In this document: positions 1-9,025 of the stretch, piece after piece | How the letters are laid out: each line of letters begins with the position of its first letter | How positions within the stretch are numbered: position 1 is the first letter of the stretch | Origin: an uncultured Pelagimonas sp. | Lineage (GTDB): Bacteria > Pseudomonadota > Alphaproteobacteria > Rhodobacterales > Rhodobacteraceae | DNA length: 64,000 nt | Reading direction: 5' to 3' | NCBI GenBank assembly: GCA_947499735.1 | Contig: CANMPP010000001.1 | Span: 1,364,001 to 1,428,000 of the forward strand | The notes under the pieces: model-generated | Database searches by the model: none | What the model saw: only the letters and a program-made list of their open reading frames with translations | Told to the model about the DNA's origin: nothing | Program-made: the position numbers and the translations under genes

Positions 1-1
1 A

Positions 2-106
2 CTGGCCTACGAATTATCCCGTTCCGGCTTTCATGACACCTTGGCAGGACAGCTTGCACAAACGGGCCAATCAGCGCAAAGTGAACTACCGCCACGTGCC
101 AGCTGA
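2..106 (+). CDS. plsX: PlsX phosphate acyltransferase, C-terminal fragment
   Basis: The window opens inside a reading frame of 34 codons that ends with TGA at 104-106, 27 bases before fabH. The visible residues (LAYELSRSGFHDTLAGQLAQ and a short polar tail) fit the amphipathic C-terminus of PlsX, the acyl-ACP:phosphate acyltransferase that starts phospholipid synthesis. The identity rests mainly on context: plsX-fabH-ihfA-merR is a recurrent order in Rhodobacterales. The active domain lies outside the window, so the name is an inference. Confidence 0.6.
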   Translation: MAYELSRSGFHDTLAGQLAQTGQSAQSELPPRAS

Positions 107-133
107 TTGCACGCTAGAAGACAGGTTTATTAA

Positions 134-1105
134 ATGACTATAAGAGCAGTCGTCGTAGGCATCGGACATTACCTGCCCGAACGCGTCGTCGAAAACAGCG
201 AATTCGAAAAAACGCTGGATACCAGTGATGAATGGATTCGCAGCCGGTCAGGGATTGAGCGTCGTCACTTCGCCGCAGAAGGTGAAACCACGTCGGATCT
301 GGGCACCAAAGCAGCACAAGCGGCACTGGCCGATGCAGGTCTAGAAGCGTCAGATATCGACGCCATAGTCTTGGCAACATCAACGGCCGATCTAACCTTC
401 CCCTCCGCCGCGACAATGATCCAGCAAAAACTGGGCATGGTCAAAGGCTTTGCCTACGATCTTCAAGCCGTTTGTGCTGGTTTTACATTCGCGATGCCAA
501 ACGCAAACGCATTGATCACCAGCGGTCAGGCCAAACGTGTTCTTGTCATTGGTGCCGAAACATTCTCGCGCATTATGGATTGGGAAGATCGTTCAACCTG
601 CGTCCTGTTTGGCGATGGTGCTGGTGCCGTGATCCTAGAAGCGCAAGCGGGTACCGGCGAGAATACAGATCGTGGTGTTTTGGCCTGTGATATGAATTCA
701 GACGGGCGTTTCAAAGACCTGTTATACGTGGATGGTGGAATTTCCACCGGACAATCCGGCGTTTTAAAAATGCAAGGGCGCGAAGTTTTCCGCCACGCTG
801 TCGAAAAATTGGCAGGCACAGCAAATACATCACTGGAACGTGCTGGTCTAACCAAAGAGGACGTCGATTGGGTGGTCCCACATCAGGCCAATATTCGCAT
901 CATCCAAGGCACGGCCAAAAAACTAGGTCTCGGCATGGATAAAGTGATTGTCACCGTTCAAGATCACGGGAACACATCCGCGGCTTCGATCCCCCTGGCA
1001 CTGTCTGTCGGGTATCAAAATGGCCTAATCAAACGCGGGGACATCGTCGTAATGGAAGCAATCGGCGGCGGACTGGCATGGGGCTCGGCGGTTCTGCGTT
1101 GGTAA
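134..1105 (+). CDS. fabH: 3-oxoacyl-ACP synthase III (FabH)
   Basis: Condenses acetyl-CoA with malonyl-ACP to start type II fatty acid synthesis in the cytoplasm. At 323 residues it has the usual length. The catalytic triad is visible: Cys114 in QAVCAGF, His in VVPHQAN and Asn in DHGNTSAAS. The thiolase-fold glycine motif IGGGLAWGSAVLRW closes the protein. It follows plsX closely and probably shares its transcript; both supply lipid precursors. The ATG at 134 is preceded by a modest AGG ribosome site. Confidence 0.97.
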   Translation: MTIRAVVVGIGHYLPERVVENSEFEKTLDTSDEWIRSRSGIERRHFAAEGETTSDLGTKAAQAALADAGLEASDIDAIVLATSTADLTFPSAATMIQQKLGMVKGFAYDLQAVCAGFTFAMPNANALITSGQAKRVLVIGAETFSRIMDWEDRSTCVLFGDGAGAVILEAQAGTGENTDRGVLACDMNSDGRFKDLLYVDGGISTGQSGVLKMQGREVFRHAVEKLAGTANTSLERAGLTKEDVDWVVPHQANIRIIQGTAKKLGLGMDKVIVTVQDHGNTSAASIPLALSVGYQNGLIKRGDIVVMEAIGGGLAWGSAVLRW

Positions 1106-1317
1106 CGACCACTTTCAACGCTGCTCTCTGAATTGTTATATTGCGCAGCACATTCCCAAAGCATGGGAATAAAATAGCGCTGAATTTGGGCCAAAACCGG
1201 GCATGTCGCGAAAAATCGCTGACAAACCACGGCATTAGCCCCTTTTCCACCTCTAGAATTCATTGACACATCGATTTTGGCACGCCATCTTTGCATAAGT
1301 ATTTAGGAGGGGTAGCT

Positions 1318-1620
1318 ATGGGTGAAAAAACCTTAACTCGCATGGATTTGAGCGAAGCCGTCTTTCGCGAAGTTGGGCTTTCACGCAATGAAAGCGCCGA
1401 TCTTGTGGAAGCTGTATTAAAACACATGTCAGACGCTTTGGTTGACGGTGAACAGGTCAAGATTTCGTCCTTTGGGACATTCTCTATCCGGGATAAATCC
1501 GCTCGGATTGGGCGCAATCCCAAGACGGGCCAAGAAGTGCCTATCCAACCGCGCCGCGTTTTGACATTTCGTCCATCACATCTGATGAAAGAACGTGTTG
1601 CTGACGGTAATAAATCCTGA
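1318..1620 (+). CDS. ihfA: Integration host factor subunit alpha
   Basis: DNA-bending nucleoid protein that pairs with IHF-beta and sharply bends DNA at promoters and recombination sites. It is 100 residues long with the DNABII signature ([20 protein letters not shown]) and the RNPKTG proline turn that intercalates into DNA. I place the start at the ATG at 1318 rather than an in-frame TTG at 1291, because a perfect AGGAGG lies at 1305-1310, seven bases upstream, and the family starts at this methionine. A 212-bp spacer separates it from fabH and probably holds its own promoter. Confidence 0.95.
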   Translation: MGEKTLTRMDLSEAVFREVGLSRNESADLVEAVLKHMSDALVDGEQVKISSFGTFSIRDKSARIGRNPKTGQEVPIQPRRVLTFRPSHLMKERVADGNKS

Positions 1621-1688
1621 TTGCGCGTAATTTCTTAACGCTCACCTGTTTCTATCAAACGAACATAGGTTAAAGGAAAACAGGTTCT

Positions 1689-3011
1689 ATGTCGAAATCC
1701 CGCGACGCATTTCGCACGATATCTGAAGTTGCGGAATGGCTGGACACGCCCGCGCATGTTTTGCGTTTCTGGGAGAGCAAATTCACGCAAGTGAAACCCG
1801 TCAAGCGCGCTGGCGGGCGTAGATACTATCGCCCGGCCGATATGCAATTGCTGTCCGGCATTAAAAAGCTGCTGCATGAGGATGGCCTGACGATCAAGGG
1901 GGCGCAGAAAACATTGCGCGAAAAAGGGGTGAAATACGTCGCCTCTCTATCAGATCGTTCCTCGCTAGAAGACATCGAAATGGAGGCCGCCGCGCCTATC
2001 GAAAGCGCGCCATATGTCGAAGCCCCCATGCCAGATGCCGAAGACGAAACAACTGTCATTCCCTTTGAAACAGAAGATCAGGCCAGCGGCGGCGATGTTG
2101 CAGAGGAAGAGACAAATGATGATGTTTCAGATGATGTGTCCGGGTCTGACATAGATGAAGCCATCGACGCTGAGGATGACGTCGAAACTGCATTAGAGCC
2201 ATCCACGCCAGAGGTATTGAATCAGTCAGATCAAGATACTGATATTGTGGACGCAACAGCCGAGGGAACAAATGACGCACTTGAGGAGGTCGTTTTACAA
2301 CCCTCTGATGAAGCCTCTGATGAAACGACGTCACCTTTCGAGGCTGAAGCGGCGGATGATGACGTAGCGCCCCTGATCGATGAAGCCCCATTAGACCAAG
2401 CACCCGAGGAAACAGCGCCCGAAATCAGTGAGGCAGGTCCTGAGGAAACGCTTGAAATAGAGGCCTCATCAGATGGCGATACGTCCTCGCCAGAACCCGA
2501 CGAGGCAGAAGATACAGTCGAAATTAGCGAAGAAACAATTTCGGAAGCTTCTGAACAAGGGACATTACTTGATCTGTTAGGCATTGTAGAGCCAAGCGTT
2601 TCTGAGACGGAAACGCCAGACGAGACAGAAGACCATTCTACACAACCGCCCCCAGATGCCGAATTTGCGACTGACGAGGAGACAGAAGACCCACAAGAGA
2701 CAGTCGTCGCACCCGTGGAAGACATGGAAACAGAAGCGGTCGAAACCGTTGACAAAGACGGTCTAGACGACGCTACAGATAGTGAAGACAACGATGATGA
2801 GTTTGTCGCACTCATCCCCGAAGATGAAACACCTGCACAGCCATCAATCCCCGCTGAGGTCGATTTTGCGGCCCTTCCGGAAGGGCATGGCCCGCTTCAC
2901 CTTGTTGCAGAGGCGTTACAGGCTCACACCGTAGATCGGGCCACAATCCAATCTCATTTGGAACAGTTGGCGCCTTTGGCAGGCCTGTCATCACCATCAC
3001 ATTTGAATTGA
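1689..3011 (+). CDS. MerR-family regulator with long acidic tail
   Basis: Residues about 8-80 form a MerR winged helix ([20 protein letters not shown], then [14 protein letters not shown]). This sits downstream of ihfA in many alphaproteobacteria. The remainder is unusual. Roughly residues 95-390 are a low-complexity stretch dominated by Glu, Asp, Thr, Ser, Ala and Pro with almost no basic residues, followed by a short ordered end ([19 protein letters not shown]). MerR relatives here are typically under 300 residues; this is 440. No effector-binding cysteines or ligand domain are visible, so the signal sensed is unknown. The ATG follows an ACAGG ribosome site. Confidence 0.85.
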   Translation: MSKSRDAFRTISEVAEWLDTPAHVLRFWESKFTQVKPVKRAGGRRYYRPADMQLLSGIKKLLHEDGLTIKGAQKTLREKGVKYVASLSDRSSLEDIEMEAAAPIESAPYVEAPMPDAEDETTVIPFETEDQASGGDVAEEETNDDVSDDVSGSDIDEAIDAEDDVETALEPSTPEVLNQSDQDTDIVDATAEGTNDALEEVVLQPSDEASDETTSPFEAEAADDDVAPLIDEAPLDQAPEETAPEISEAGPEETLEIEASSDGDTSSPEPDEAEDTVEISEETISEASEQGTLLDLLGIVEPSVSETETPDETEDHSTQPPPDAEFATDEETEDPQETVVAPVEDMETEAVETVDKDGLDDATDSEDNDDEFVALIPEDETPAQPSIPAEVDFAALPEGHGPLHLVAEALQAHTVDRATIQSHLEQLAPLAGLSSPSHLN

Positions 3012-3076
3012 TTGAAAAAACACTTCACGAGGGGTTGCCTCTGCCCATAAAGGCGTTATGAGAGTGGCTCACATGT

Positions 3077-3153
3077 CGGGCTATGGCGCAGTCTGGTAGC
3101 GCGTCCGTCTGGGGGACGGAAGGTCGCAGGTTCAAGTCCTGCTAGCCCGACCA
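3077..3153 (+). tRNA. tRNA-Pro (anticodon GGG)
   Basis: A complete cloverleaf can be drawn. The acceptor stem is CGGGCTA with TAGCCCG, followed by A and an encoded CCA. The anticodon arm TCCGT-CTGGGGG-ACGGA places GGG at 3111-3113, reading proline CCC codons. The T arm GCAGG-TTCAAGT-CCTGC is canonical. No integrase gene or duplicated tRNA 3' end is seen nearby, so it is not obviously an integration site. Confidence 0.95.
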
Positions 3154-3195
3154 ATTCATTCGACAGTGACAGTTAATTCAAACGCCAGTGGATGT

Positions 3196-5154
3196 TTACG
3201 AAATCCGGCGCTGTTTTTCTGTTTCCAAATGCTGTGATGCGGTGTCTTCAAATTGATCCAGGCTTGATGGGCGACCAAAATAAAAGCCCTGCAGCGTGTC
3301 ACACCCTAATGACGTAAGCAGTTGTAATTGTTCTAACGTTTCAACACCTTCAGCGGTGATTTTCATATTCAGCTTGCTGCCCAACATCACGATAGCTTCG
3401 ATAATCTCGCGTGATTTCTCTGGATTTTTCTGAAGAGCACTGACAAAAGACCGGTCAATTTTCAACCGATCAAAGCCGTATTTCCAGAGATAGCTTAAGC
3501 TAGAAAATCCAGTACCAAAGTCATCCATGGCTATTTGCACGCCAAGCTCTTTCAGCGTGTCGATTTGCATCTCAACATATTTGCAATCATCTAGAAGAAG
3601 CGTTTCTGTGACCTCTAATTCCAACCTTTTTGGGTCAAACCCTGTCTCTGTCAGAATTTCTGCGATCATGCCCCCCAACAGCCCACTCTTAAATTGCTTC
3701 GCAGATAAATTGACCGCCAACTTAATATCTTCAGATGCCTCTTTGATCTCTTGGATCGCTGTACGCAACGTCCATTCACCAATTTCGTCGATCAAACCCA
3801 GCTCTTCAGCCACCGGAATAAAGACACTGGGAGGGACATTTTCACCATGAATGTCCTGAAGGCGTAATAGCGCCTCGTACCCCATAACGCTTTGATCGGC
3901 AGATGAGACAAGGGGTTGATAATGAATATAGAACTCTTTGTTCTTGGTCGCATCCAAGAGGCGCGCCTCTAGCATACGTCGCCTTTCTATTTCAGCACCC
4001 ATTTCTTGACCGTAAAACGCAAAGTCATTTCGCCCTGCGGCCTTTGCATAATAGAGGGCTGCATCTGCTTTTTTCAAAATGTCATCCAAACAATCGCCAT
4101 CAATAATTTTGGCAACACCAATACTAACCGAGCTCAAAACCGAATCTTGTTTGCATTGGAATTCGCCTGCACAGGACTTTAAGATCCCTTTGACACGCAA
4201 CTCTACCTTTTCTCGCGTGATATCCGAGAAACCAATCACAAATTCATCCCCACCAAATCGCGCAGCGATGTCCCCAGGGGTGCAGTTTCTCTTTATGATT
4301 TTGGCGATGTGCACCAAAAATGCGTCCCCAACCGCGTGGCCTTTGGTGTCATTGATAGATTTAAAATTATCCAAGTCCAAATAGCACAAGAAAGAAAGAC
4401 CTTCCGCCCTTCCCGTTGTAGCCGTCGCTTGCTCTACAAATTCTCGCCGGTTCATTAGCCCCGTCAAAGGATCAAATCGTGCAAGAATTTCAGCATTTTT
4501 TCGAGATTTTAGGGCGATACGCCGCTGAAGATAAAAGGCTAGACTTGGCACCGCGAAAATAATTGCACTCAGCGCGGCAATCGCAAAACCAAACATCCGG
4601 AAACTTTCCGAAAACTTCAGATGTGAATTGGTCTGATCGATATAAATTTTGACAGCACCGAATGTATTACCATGCTCACTCACCAGTGGAACATATGCTT
4701 CTGCATATAGTTCAGGCCACCCGTTTTCTGCATTTCCCGACATCAGTTTTACGAATGGTTCACGGGTCTTCATCACGTTGAGAACGGTCAAATCCTTATG
4801 CAACACGATGCCACGATACGTTCGATGTCCGATATCATCAGAAACCAACGCCAGACGCGCATCCGTAGAAAATAAATTGAACCGAAAAACCCCACCAAAG
4901 GATTGGATCGTACTAATGATTTCATGTTGTTCAGCGTTGGGCACCCCAGTATAGGTCAGGCGTTCCAAATCGACCAGAATACTCGTCATAAATTCGGACC
5001 AATGTGCCGCCTTACTGAAAGCATCCCGATAGACCGCGTTGTCCACCGCGCGACTGACCCCAAACAGTACCGACACCACAATCACGGCAACAGCTAGTAG
5101 GCCCGCGACGAGAAGGACGAAGGAACGCCACATAAATTTTACCCCAAATTTCAC
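3196..5154 (-). CDS. Membrane GGDEF-EAL cyclic-di-GMP protein
   Basis: A 652-residue bifunctional-type signalling protein. Residues about 10-32 are a membrane helix, then a periplasmic sensor region of about 150 residues, a second helix near 185-210, a GGDEF domain and an EAL domain. The cyclase motif RFGGDEF is intact. The phosphodiesterase side keeps GYEALLRL, VTETLLLDD, MDDFGTGFSSL, DRLKIDRSF and AEGVET, so both activities look possible. The position of the RxxD inhibitory site reads TPGD, so product feedback by that site is probably absent. It stands alone, convergent with the tRNA. Its ligand and output (motility or biofilm) cannot be told from sequence. Confidence 0.92.
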   Translation of the reverse strand: MKFGVKFMWRSFVLLVAGLLAVAVIVVSVLFGVSRAVDNAVYRDAFSKAAHWSEFMTSILVDLERLTYTGVPNAEQHEIISTIQSFGGVFRFNLFSTDARLALVSDDIGHRTYRGIVLHKDLTVLNVMKTREPFVKLMSGNAENGWPELYAEAYVPLVSEHGNTFGAVKIYIDQTNSHLKFSESFRMFGFAIAALSAIIFAVPSLAFYLQRRIALKSRKNAEILARFDPLTGLMNRREFVEQATATTGRAEGLSFLCYLDLDNFKSINDTKGHAVGDAFLVHIAKIIKRNCTPGDIAARFGGDEFVIGFSDITREKVELRVKGILKSCAGEFQCKQDSVLSSVSIGVAKIIDGDCLDDILKKADAALYYAKAAGRNDFAFYGQEMGAEIERRRMLEARLLDATKNKEFYIHYQPLVSSADQSVMGYEALLRLQDIHGENVPPSVFIPVAEELGLIDEIGEWTLRTAIQEIKEASEDIKLAVNLSAKQFKSGLLGGMIAEILTETGFDPKRLELEVTETLLLDDCKYVEMQIDTLKELGVQIAMDDFGTGFSSLSYLWKYGFDRLKIDRSFVSALQKNPEKSREIIEAIVMLGSKLNMKITAEGVETLEQLQLLTSLGCDTLQGFYFGRPSSLDQFEDTASQHLETEKQRRIS

Positions 5155-5359
5155 AATCGTCTTGGCTTAACTGCTAGCCATTCAATATCTAGGTACACTA
5201 AAGTTTGTTTACGCGCGCCAAGGTAAAAACCTCAAAATTAAGTAAATATTCAAATAGCTAAAATTCCTGCTTAAAAAACAAGCCCGTTGACCTTTTGTCG
5301 GTTCTAAGCCAACGGTAAACAAAAGATTGAAACACACTATCAGACGATAAGGCGCATAG

Positions 5360-6436
5360 ATGACAGGTCTTTTGGCAAGCCAACAAATAGATGCGTTGAT
5401 CGAAACACGTGCTATTTCTGCGACTCAACCTTTTGTAGAAGGTCAGGTGCAACCGGCCAGCCTGGACCTTCGATTGGGCACCGAAGCTTATCGCATCCGT
5501 GCATCTTTTCTAGCCGGAGCGCAGAAAACGATTTCAGAGCGTATTTCAGAATTCGAAATGCACCGCATTGATCTACGCGATGGTGCCGTTTTGGAAAAAG
5601 GGTGCGTTTATTTGGTTCCCCTCATGGAACATTTAGACCTGCCCTCGGATATTTCCGCAATTGCAAATGCCAAAAGCTCAACCGGGCGTCTTGATCTTTT
5701 GACCCGTACTATCACAGATGGCGGCGTCGAATTTGATCGGATACCTGCAGGATACCAAGGGCCGCTTTACGCAGAGATCTGTCCACGCTCTTTTTCCGTG
5801 TTGGTGCGTCCGGGCATGAGACTGAATCAAATCCGGTTCCGCAAAGGGCGTTCCCTTCTCGATGATCAGGAATTGTTGCAATTGCACAAAGCCGAGCAAT
5901 TGGTTGCTGGTGGGCCTGCGGTGATTTCGGATGGTTTGGGTTTTTCAGTTGATCTGACACCGCGTGAAAACGGGATCGTAGGATACCGCGCGCGACCGCA
6001 TACAGGCGTAATCGATCTAGATAAGCTAAACCACTACGACCCTGATGAATTCTGGGACAGTTTACGGGCCCAAGATGGGCGTCTTATTCTAGATCCAGAT
6101 GCGTTCTACATTCTGGTCAGTCGTGAGGCCGTTCATATCCCGCCCTTATATGCCGCAGAAATGGCACCCTATTTGGCCATGGTGGGTGAATTTCGTGTCC
6201 ATTATGCAGGTTTCTTCGACCCTGGTTTTGGTCACGATGCTGCAGGCGGTACAGGCGCAAGAGGCGTCTTAGAAGTACGCTGCCACGAAGCCCCTTTTGC
6301 GCTAGAGCATGGCCAAGTCGTCGGGCGTTTGGTTTATGAAAAAATGGACCAGCAACCAAACCAACTGTATGGCCAAGGCATTTCGTCAAATTATCAGGGT
6401 CAGAGCCTAAAACTCAGCAAGCATTTTAAAAGCTAA
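5360..6436 (+). CDS. dcd: 2'-deoxycytidine 5'-triphosphate deaminase, double-domain type
   Basis: Converts dCTP to dUTP for thymidylate synthesis. At 358 residues it is about twice the length of the E. coli enzyme and matches the alphaproteobacterial long form. The N-terminal half carries the substrate motifs AKSSTGRLDLLTR and GPLYAEICPRSFS, where the glutamate is the likely general base. The C-terminal half repeats the dUTPase-like fold (FFDPGFGHDAAGG, GVLEVRCHE). An AAGG ribosome site precedes the ATG. It is divergent from the GGDEF-EAL gene across a 205-bp AT-rich spacer. Confidence 0.92.
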   Translation: MTGLLASQQIDALIETRAISATQPFVEGQVQPASLDLRLGTEAYRIRASFLAGAQKTISERISEFEMHRIDLRDGAVLEKGCVYLVPLMEHLDLPSDISAIANAKSSTGRLDLLTRTITDGGVEFDRIPAGYQGPLYAEICPRSFSVLVRPGMRLNQIRFRKGRSLLDDQELLQLHKAEQLVAGGPAVISDGLGFSVDLTPRENGIVGYRARPHTGVIDLDKLNHYDPDEFWDSLRAQDGRLILDPDAFYILVSREAVHIPPLYAAEMAPYLAMVGEFRVHYAGFFDPGFGHDAAGGTGARGVLEVRCHEAPFALEHGQVVGRLVYEKMDQQPNQLYGQGISSNYQGQSLKLSKHFKS

Positions 6437-6467
6437 ATACCGCATATCTGTTATAGAATGCGGTATT
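6436..6467 (+). terminator. Hairpin at end of dcd
   Basis: AATACCGCAT at 6436-6445 pairs perfectly with ATGCGGTATT at 6458-6467 across a 12-base loop, starting at the last base of the dcd stop codon. No clear T-run follows, so it may act as an mRNA 3' stabiliser or weak terminator. It faces the convergent gene at 6530. Confidence 0.5.
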
Positions 6468-6529
6468 GCAATCATGTCTGGTAATTTTTCCGCCTTACAG
6501 GCCGTCACTCGGCATAAGGCTTTTAAAGA

Positions 6530-6805
6530 TCAGCGAGGCGGTGTTGATACAAGAAGATCTTGCATGGCTGCGGCAAGGGCTGCCTCATCATCAACGAGAT
6601 CTTCATCCCGGCAAATCACATTGCCAATTCCCGTCGCTTCAACTTCTGTATAGCCATATTCCATAAGCGACTCGACAAATACGTCATTTGGACGATCCAC
6701 AATAACGCTTTTCCATGGGCCGCGATAGCAGCTTACAACAACAGACTGAGCCATTGCTTGTGTTGCAGATATCGCGACGAGCGCACCGATTACATAGTGT
6801 TTCAA
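6530..6805 (-). CDS. Small exported protein of unknown function
   Basis: A 91-residue protein with a clear Sec signal peptide (MKHYVIGALVAISATQAMAQ, cleavage after AMA or nearby). The mature part is about 70 residues with two cysteines (VVSCYRG and NVICRDED) that could form a disulphide in the periplasm. The tail is rich in Asp, Glu and Ala. I do not recognise the family. It is convergent with dcd and has no operon partner. Confidence 0.7.
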   Translation of the reverse strand: MKHYVIGALVAISATQAMAQSVVVSCYRGPWKSVIVDRPNDVFVESLMEYGYTEVEATGIGNVICRDEDLVDDEAALAAAMQDLLVSTPPR

Positions 6806-6903
6806 AATTCAACCCCCAGTTTTCATAAAATAACGCGCTGAGACGTTCTAACAGACATTCTTGACTGCATGTCAAAATCAAACACAGAACGCTGGATGTG
6901 TAG

Positions 6904-7044
6904 ATGGGAAAAATAAAAGCACAATCTCAAAAATTAAGAAAGCGCAATCACCTACAAGATGAAATCAAAAGCGAAAAACAGCTCTCGCGTGATTTTTATG
7001 AAACAATTCAGACAGGTATGCGCCTTAACTACAGAATTTTTTGA
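6904..7044 (+). CDS. Possible 46-residue basic protein
   Basis: A short frame (MGKIKAQSQKLRKRNHL, ending RLNYRIF) lies in the otherwise gene-free 6806-7114 stretch. The product would be basic and helical. There is no convincing ribosome site before the ATG and the DNA is AT-rich, so it may be chance. The rest of 6806-7114 shows no other structure I can support. Confidence 0.2.
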   Translation: MGKIKAQSQKLRKRNHLQDEIKSEKQLSRDFYETIQTGMRLNYRIF

Positions 7045-7114
7045 TATAGTTTCAAATAGAAAGCAGCATCGCTTATTTCTGCATCATCAGATCCGCCAGT
7101 CAGCAAAGCAAAAA

Positions 7115-7291
7115 TTAGATATCCTTGTCTGAGTATTGGGATCGCTGCGTAGAATCGTCACCCTTCGTTGTCTTTACAGCTTTCTGGCCGAAAGATCGGG
7201 AAACGCCTTGCATCCCCATATTGATCCCTTTGTTCAGGAACCGACGCATAACCTGGCGCAGCAACATATTGATGATCTGATTGGCATTCAT
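7115..7291 (-). CDS. Conserved-looking 58-residue small protein
   Basis: A minus-strand frame begins with an ATG at 7291-7289 and stops at 7117-7115. Its product starts MNANQIINMLLRQVMRRFLN, an amphipathic helix, followed by a glycine/methionine-rich turn (KGINMGMQG) and a polar Ser/Lys/Asp tail. AGGTG (plus-strand 7299-7303) sits seven bases upstream as a good ribosome site. The start resembles short unannotated proteins I recall from Rhodobacterales, but I cannot name a family. It lies downstream of scpB on the same strand, 212 bp away. Confidence 0.6.
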   Translation of the reverse strand: MNANQIINMLLRQVMRRFLNKGINMGMQGVSRSFGQKAVKTTKGDDSTQRSQYSDKDI

Positions 7292-7503
7292 TTTGGCACA
7301 CCTATATATAAATATTTTCAGTATCAGAACGCTATGATGAAGCGCCTCTTACACTATTGAGTCCAGCCAAGACATCCGATGTAAGCGATAGACCGCGATG
7401 TTCGTCTGTTCCGCCCCAGTATAACATATTAAGCGCGGAAAAGAACATCCGCTTGGTCGTTCACAAATATGTGGTGAATGAACACGCTTGAGACCCCTTG
7501 CAC

Positions 7504-8193
7504 TTAATCTTCAAACAGTTCCGATTGTCCCTCGGACGTTTCTTCATCCGCATCGACATCTCCGTCACCCATGATGGGCGTCGCGCCCGGTGGCAGGCGA
7601 TTGTCCAACAATCCGGCAGAGCGTAGTTCTTTCAGGCCAGGTAAATCGCGCGCATTTTCCAAACCGAAATGATCAAGGAATCCCTGCGTCACCACAAATG
7701 TAACCGGCCGCCCGGGTGTCATTTTGCGGCGACCAAAACGGATCCATTCCATTTCGATCAGCTGATCCACTGTCCCCCGACTGACCGAAACACCACGAAT
7801 GGATTCAATCTCGGCCCGCGTAACAGGTTGGTGATAGGCGATGATGGCCAGGGTTTCGATGGCAGCGCGTGATAGTTTGCGCGTCTCAACCACTTCATGC
7901 TGCATCAGAAACCCTAAATCAGGGGCAGTGCGCATCGCCCAGGCATCGCCCACCTTTTGCAACTGCACGCCCCTGCCCTCATAGCGTTTGCGCACATGTT
8001 GCAGGGCTTCCGCCGCATCGCATCCATGCGGCATGCGCGCCTCTAAATCTTTGACGCGCAGCGGTTCGGCGCTGGCGAACAGCAAGGCCTCAACCATGCG
8101 TTCCTGTTCCCCCATAACGGGTGCGTCAAACAGGCTTTCTGTTTGTTCTGCGGCCTCATCAGACGGGTGTGGTATGTCGTCGATCTCACTCAC
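7504..8193 (-). CDS. scpB: Segregation and condensation protein B
   Basis: The kleisin-associated winged-helix subunit that joins ScpA and SMC to compact and segregate chromosomes. The 229 residues include the ScpB core (MVEALLFASAEPL, then AIIAYHQPVTRAEIESIRGV and TPGRPVTFVVT). I choose the GTG start at 8193, which overlaps the last codons of scpA (cGTGAGTGA). A GGGAG ribosome site (plus-strand CTCCC within 8201-8207) fits this start, and an upstream ATG would overlap scpA by about 100 bp. Translation is probably coupled to scpA. Confidence 0.93.
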   Translation of the reverse strand: MSEIDDIPHPSDEAAEQTESLFDAPVMGEQERMVEALLFASAEPLRVKDLEARMPHGCDAAEALQHVRKRYEGRGVQLQKVGDAWAMRTAPDLGFLMQHEVVETRKLSRAAIETLAIIAYHQPVTRAEIESIRGVSVSRGTVDQLIEMEWIRFGRRKMTPGRPVTFVVTQGFLDHFGLENARDLPGLKELRSAGLLDNRLPPGATPIMGDGDVDADEETSEGQSELFED

Positions 8194-9016
8194 GAGGAAT
8201 CTCCCTCTTGCGCAAATGAATGGGGGCGAATGTTTGATCTTGGCTGATTTCGGCTTTGCCCTCTTTGACCAGCTCCAGAGAGGCAGCAAAAGTAGCGGCA
8301 GTGGCCGAACGCCATTTCACTGGATCATCATACCACCCGTCAGGCAGCCATGTCTGGATATCGATCCAATCCCCGGCATACCCAATCAGCGGACGCATCC
8401 GTTCCAAAGCCTGTTCCATGGTAAAAACGCGATCGCGATCCATGACAAAGGGACGAAATTCGTCCTTGGTTCGGATCCGTGCATAGCCCTGCATCAGATC
8501 AAGCAGCGTGGCCGTGTATTTCACATGCCGCACCCGTTCGACCTGTTCAGGCAGGCCGCGCGCAAAGAAATCACGCCCCAACTGATCCCGTGCCATCAGG
8601 CGCGCAGCGGCATCACGCATTGCCTGTAGCCGTTCCAACTGAAACGCAAGATGCGCGGCCAGCTCTTCGCCCGTTGGCCCCTCTTCTGTCGGATCCGGTG
8701 GTAAAAGCAGTCGAGATTTCAAAAAGGCCAGCCAGGTCGCCATAACCAGATAATCCGCCGCCAATTCAATCCGCAGCTCTTTAGCCTTTTCAACAAATGT
8801 CAGGTATTGCCGCGCCAGTTCTAGGATTGAGATCTTGCGCAAATCCACCTTTTGCGTGCGCGACAAGGTCAGTAGCAAATCTAGCGGGCCCTCGAACCCT
8901 TCGACATCCACAACCAAAGCTTCCGCTGCCATACGTTCTGCAACGGACTGTTCCGCTTGGGCGGCCGCGGGATCGTTTAACCCGTCTTTGAAATGCAGTT
9001 GCTGATCGTCATCCAT
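8186..9016 (-). CDS. scpA: Segregation and condensation protein A
   Basis: The kleisin subunit of the SMC-ScpAB condensin. The family core is clear: FEGPLDLLLTLSRTQKVDL, then ILELARQYLTFVEKAKEL and YLVMATWLAFLKSRLLLP. It ends in a C-terminal winged helix (LVKEGKAEISQDQTFAPIHL). It is 276 residues. It lies nine bases after nagZ and overlaps scpB, forming the run SPOR-nagZ-scpA-scpB typical of Rhodobacterales. A short acidic N-terminal extension (MDDDQQ) precedes the domain. Confidence 0.95.
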   Translation of the reverse strand: MDDDQQLHFKDGLNDPAAAQAEQSVAERMAAEALVVDVEGFEGPLDLLLTLSRTQKVDLRKISILELARQYLTFVEKAKELRIELAADYLVMATWLAFLKSRLLLPPDPTEEGPTGEELAAHLAFQLERLQAMRDAAARLMARDQLGRDFFARGLPEQVERVRHVKYTATLLDLMQGYARIRTKDEFRPFVMDRDRVFTMEQALERMRPLIGYAGDWIDIQTWLPDGWYDDPVKWRSATAATFAASLELVKEGKAEISQDQTFAPIHLRKREIPRE

Positions 9017-9025
9017 GGTGTCGCG

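Noticed and set aside
2231-2815. Ser/Val-rich minus-strand frame opposite the MerR tail
   Set aside because: Direct complement of the Glu/Asp-rich tail; no ribosome site and no domain.
3077-3200. tRNA-Pro as an integration site for an island
   Set aside because: No integrase and no repeat of the tRNA 3' end was found downstream; flanking genes are ordinary.
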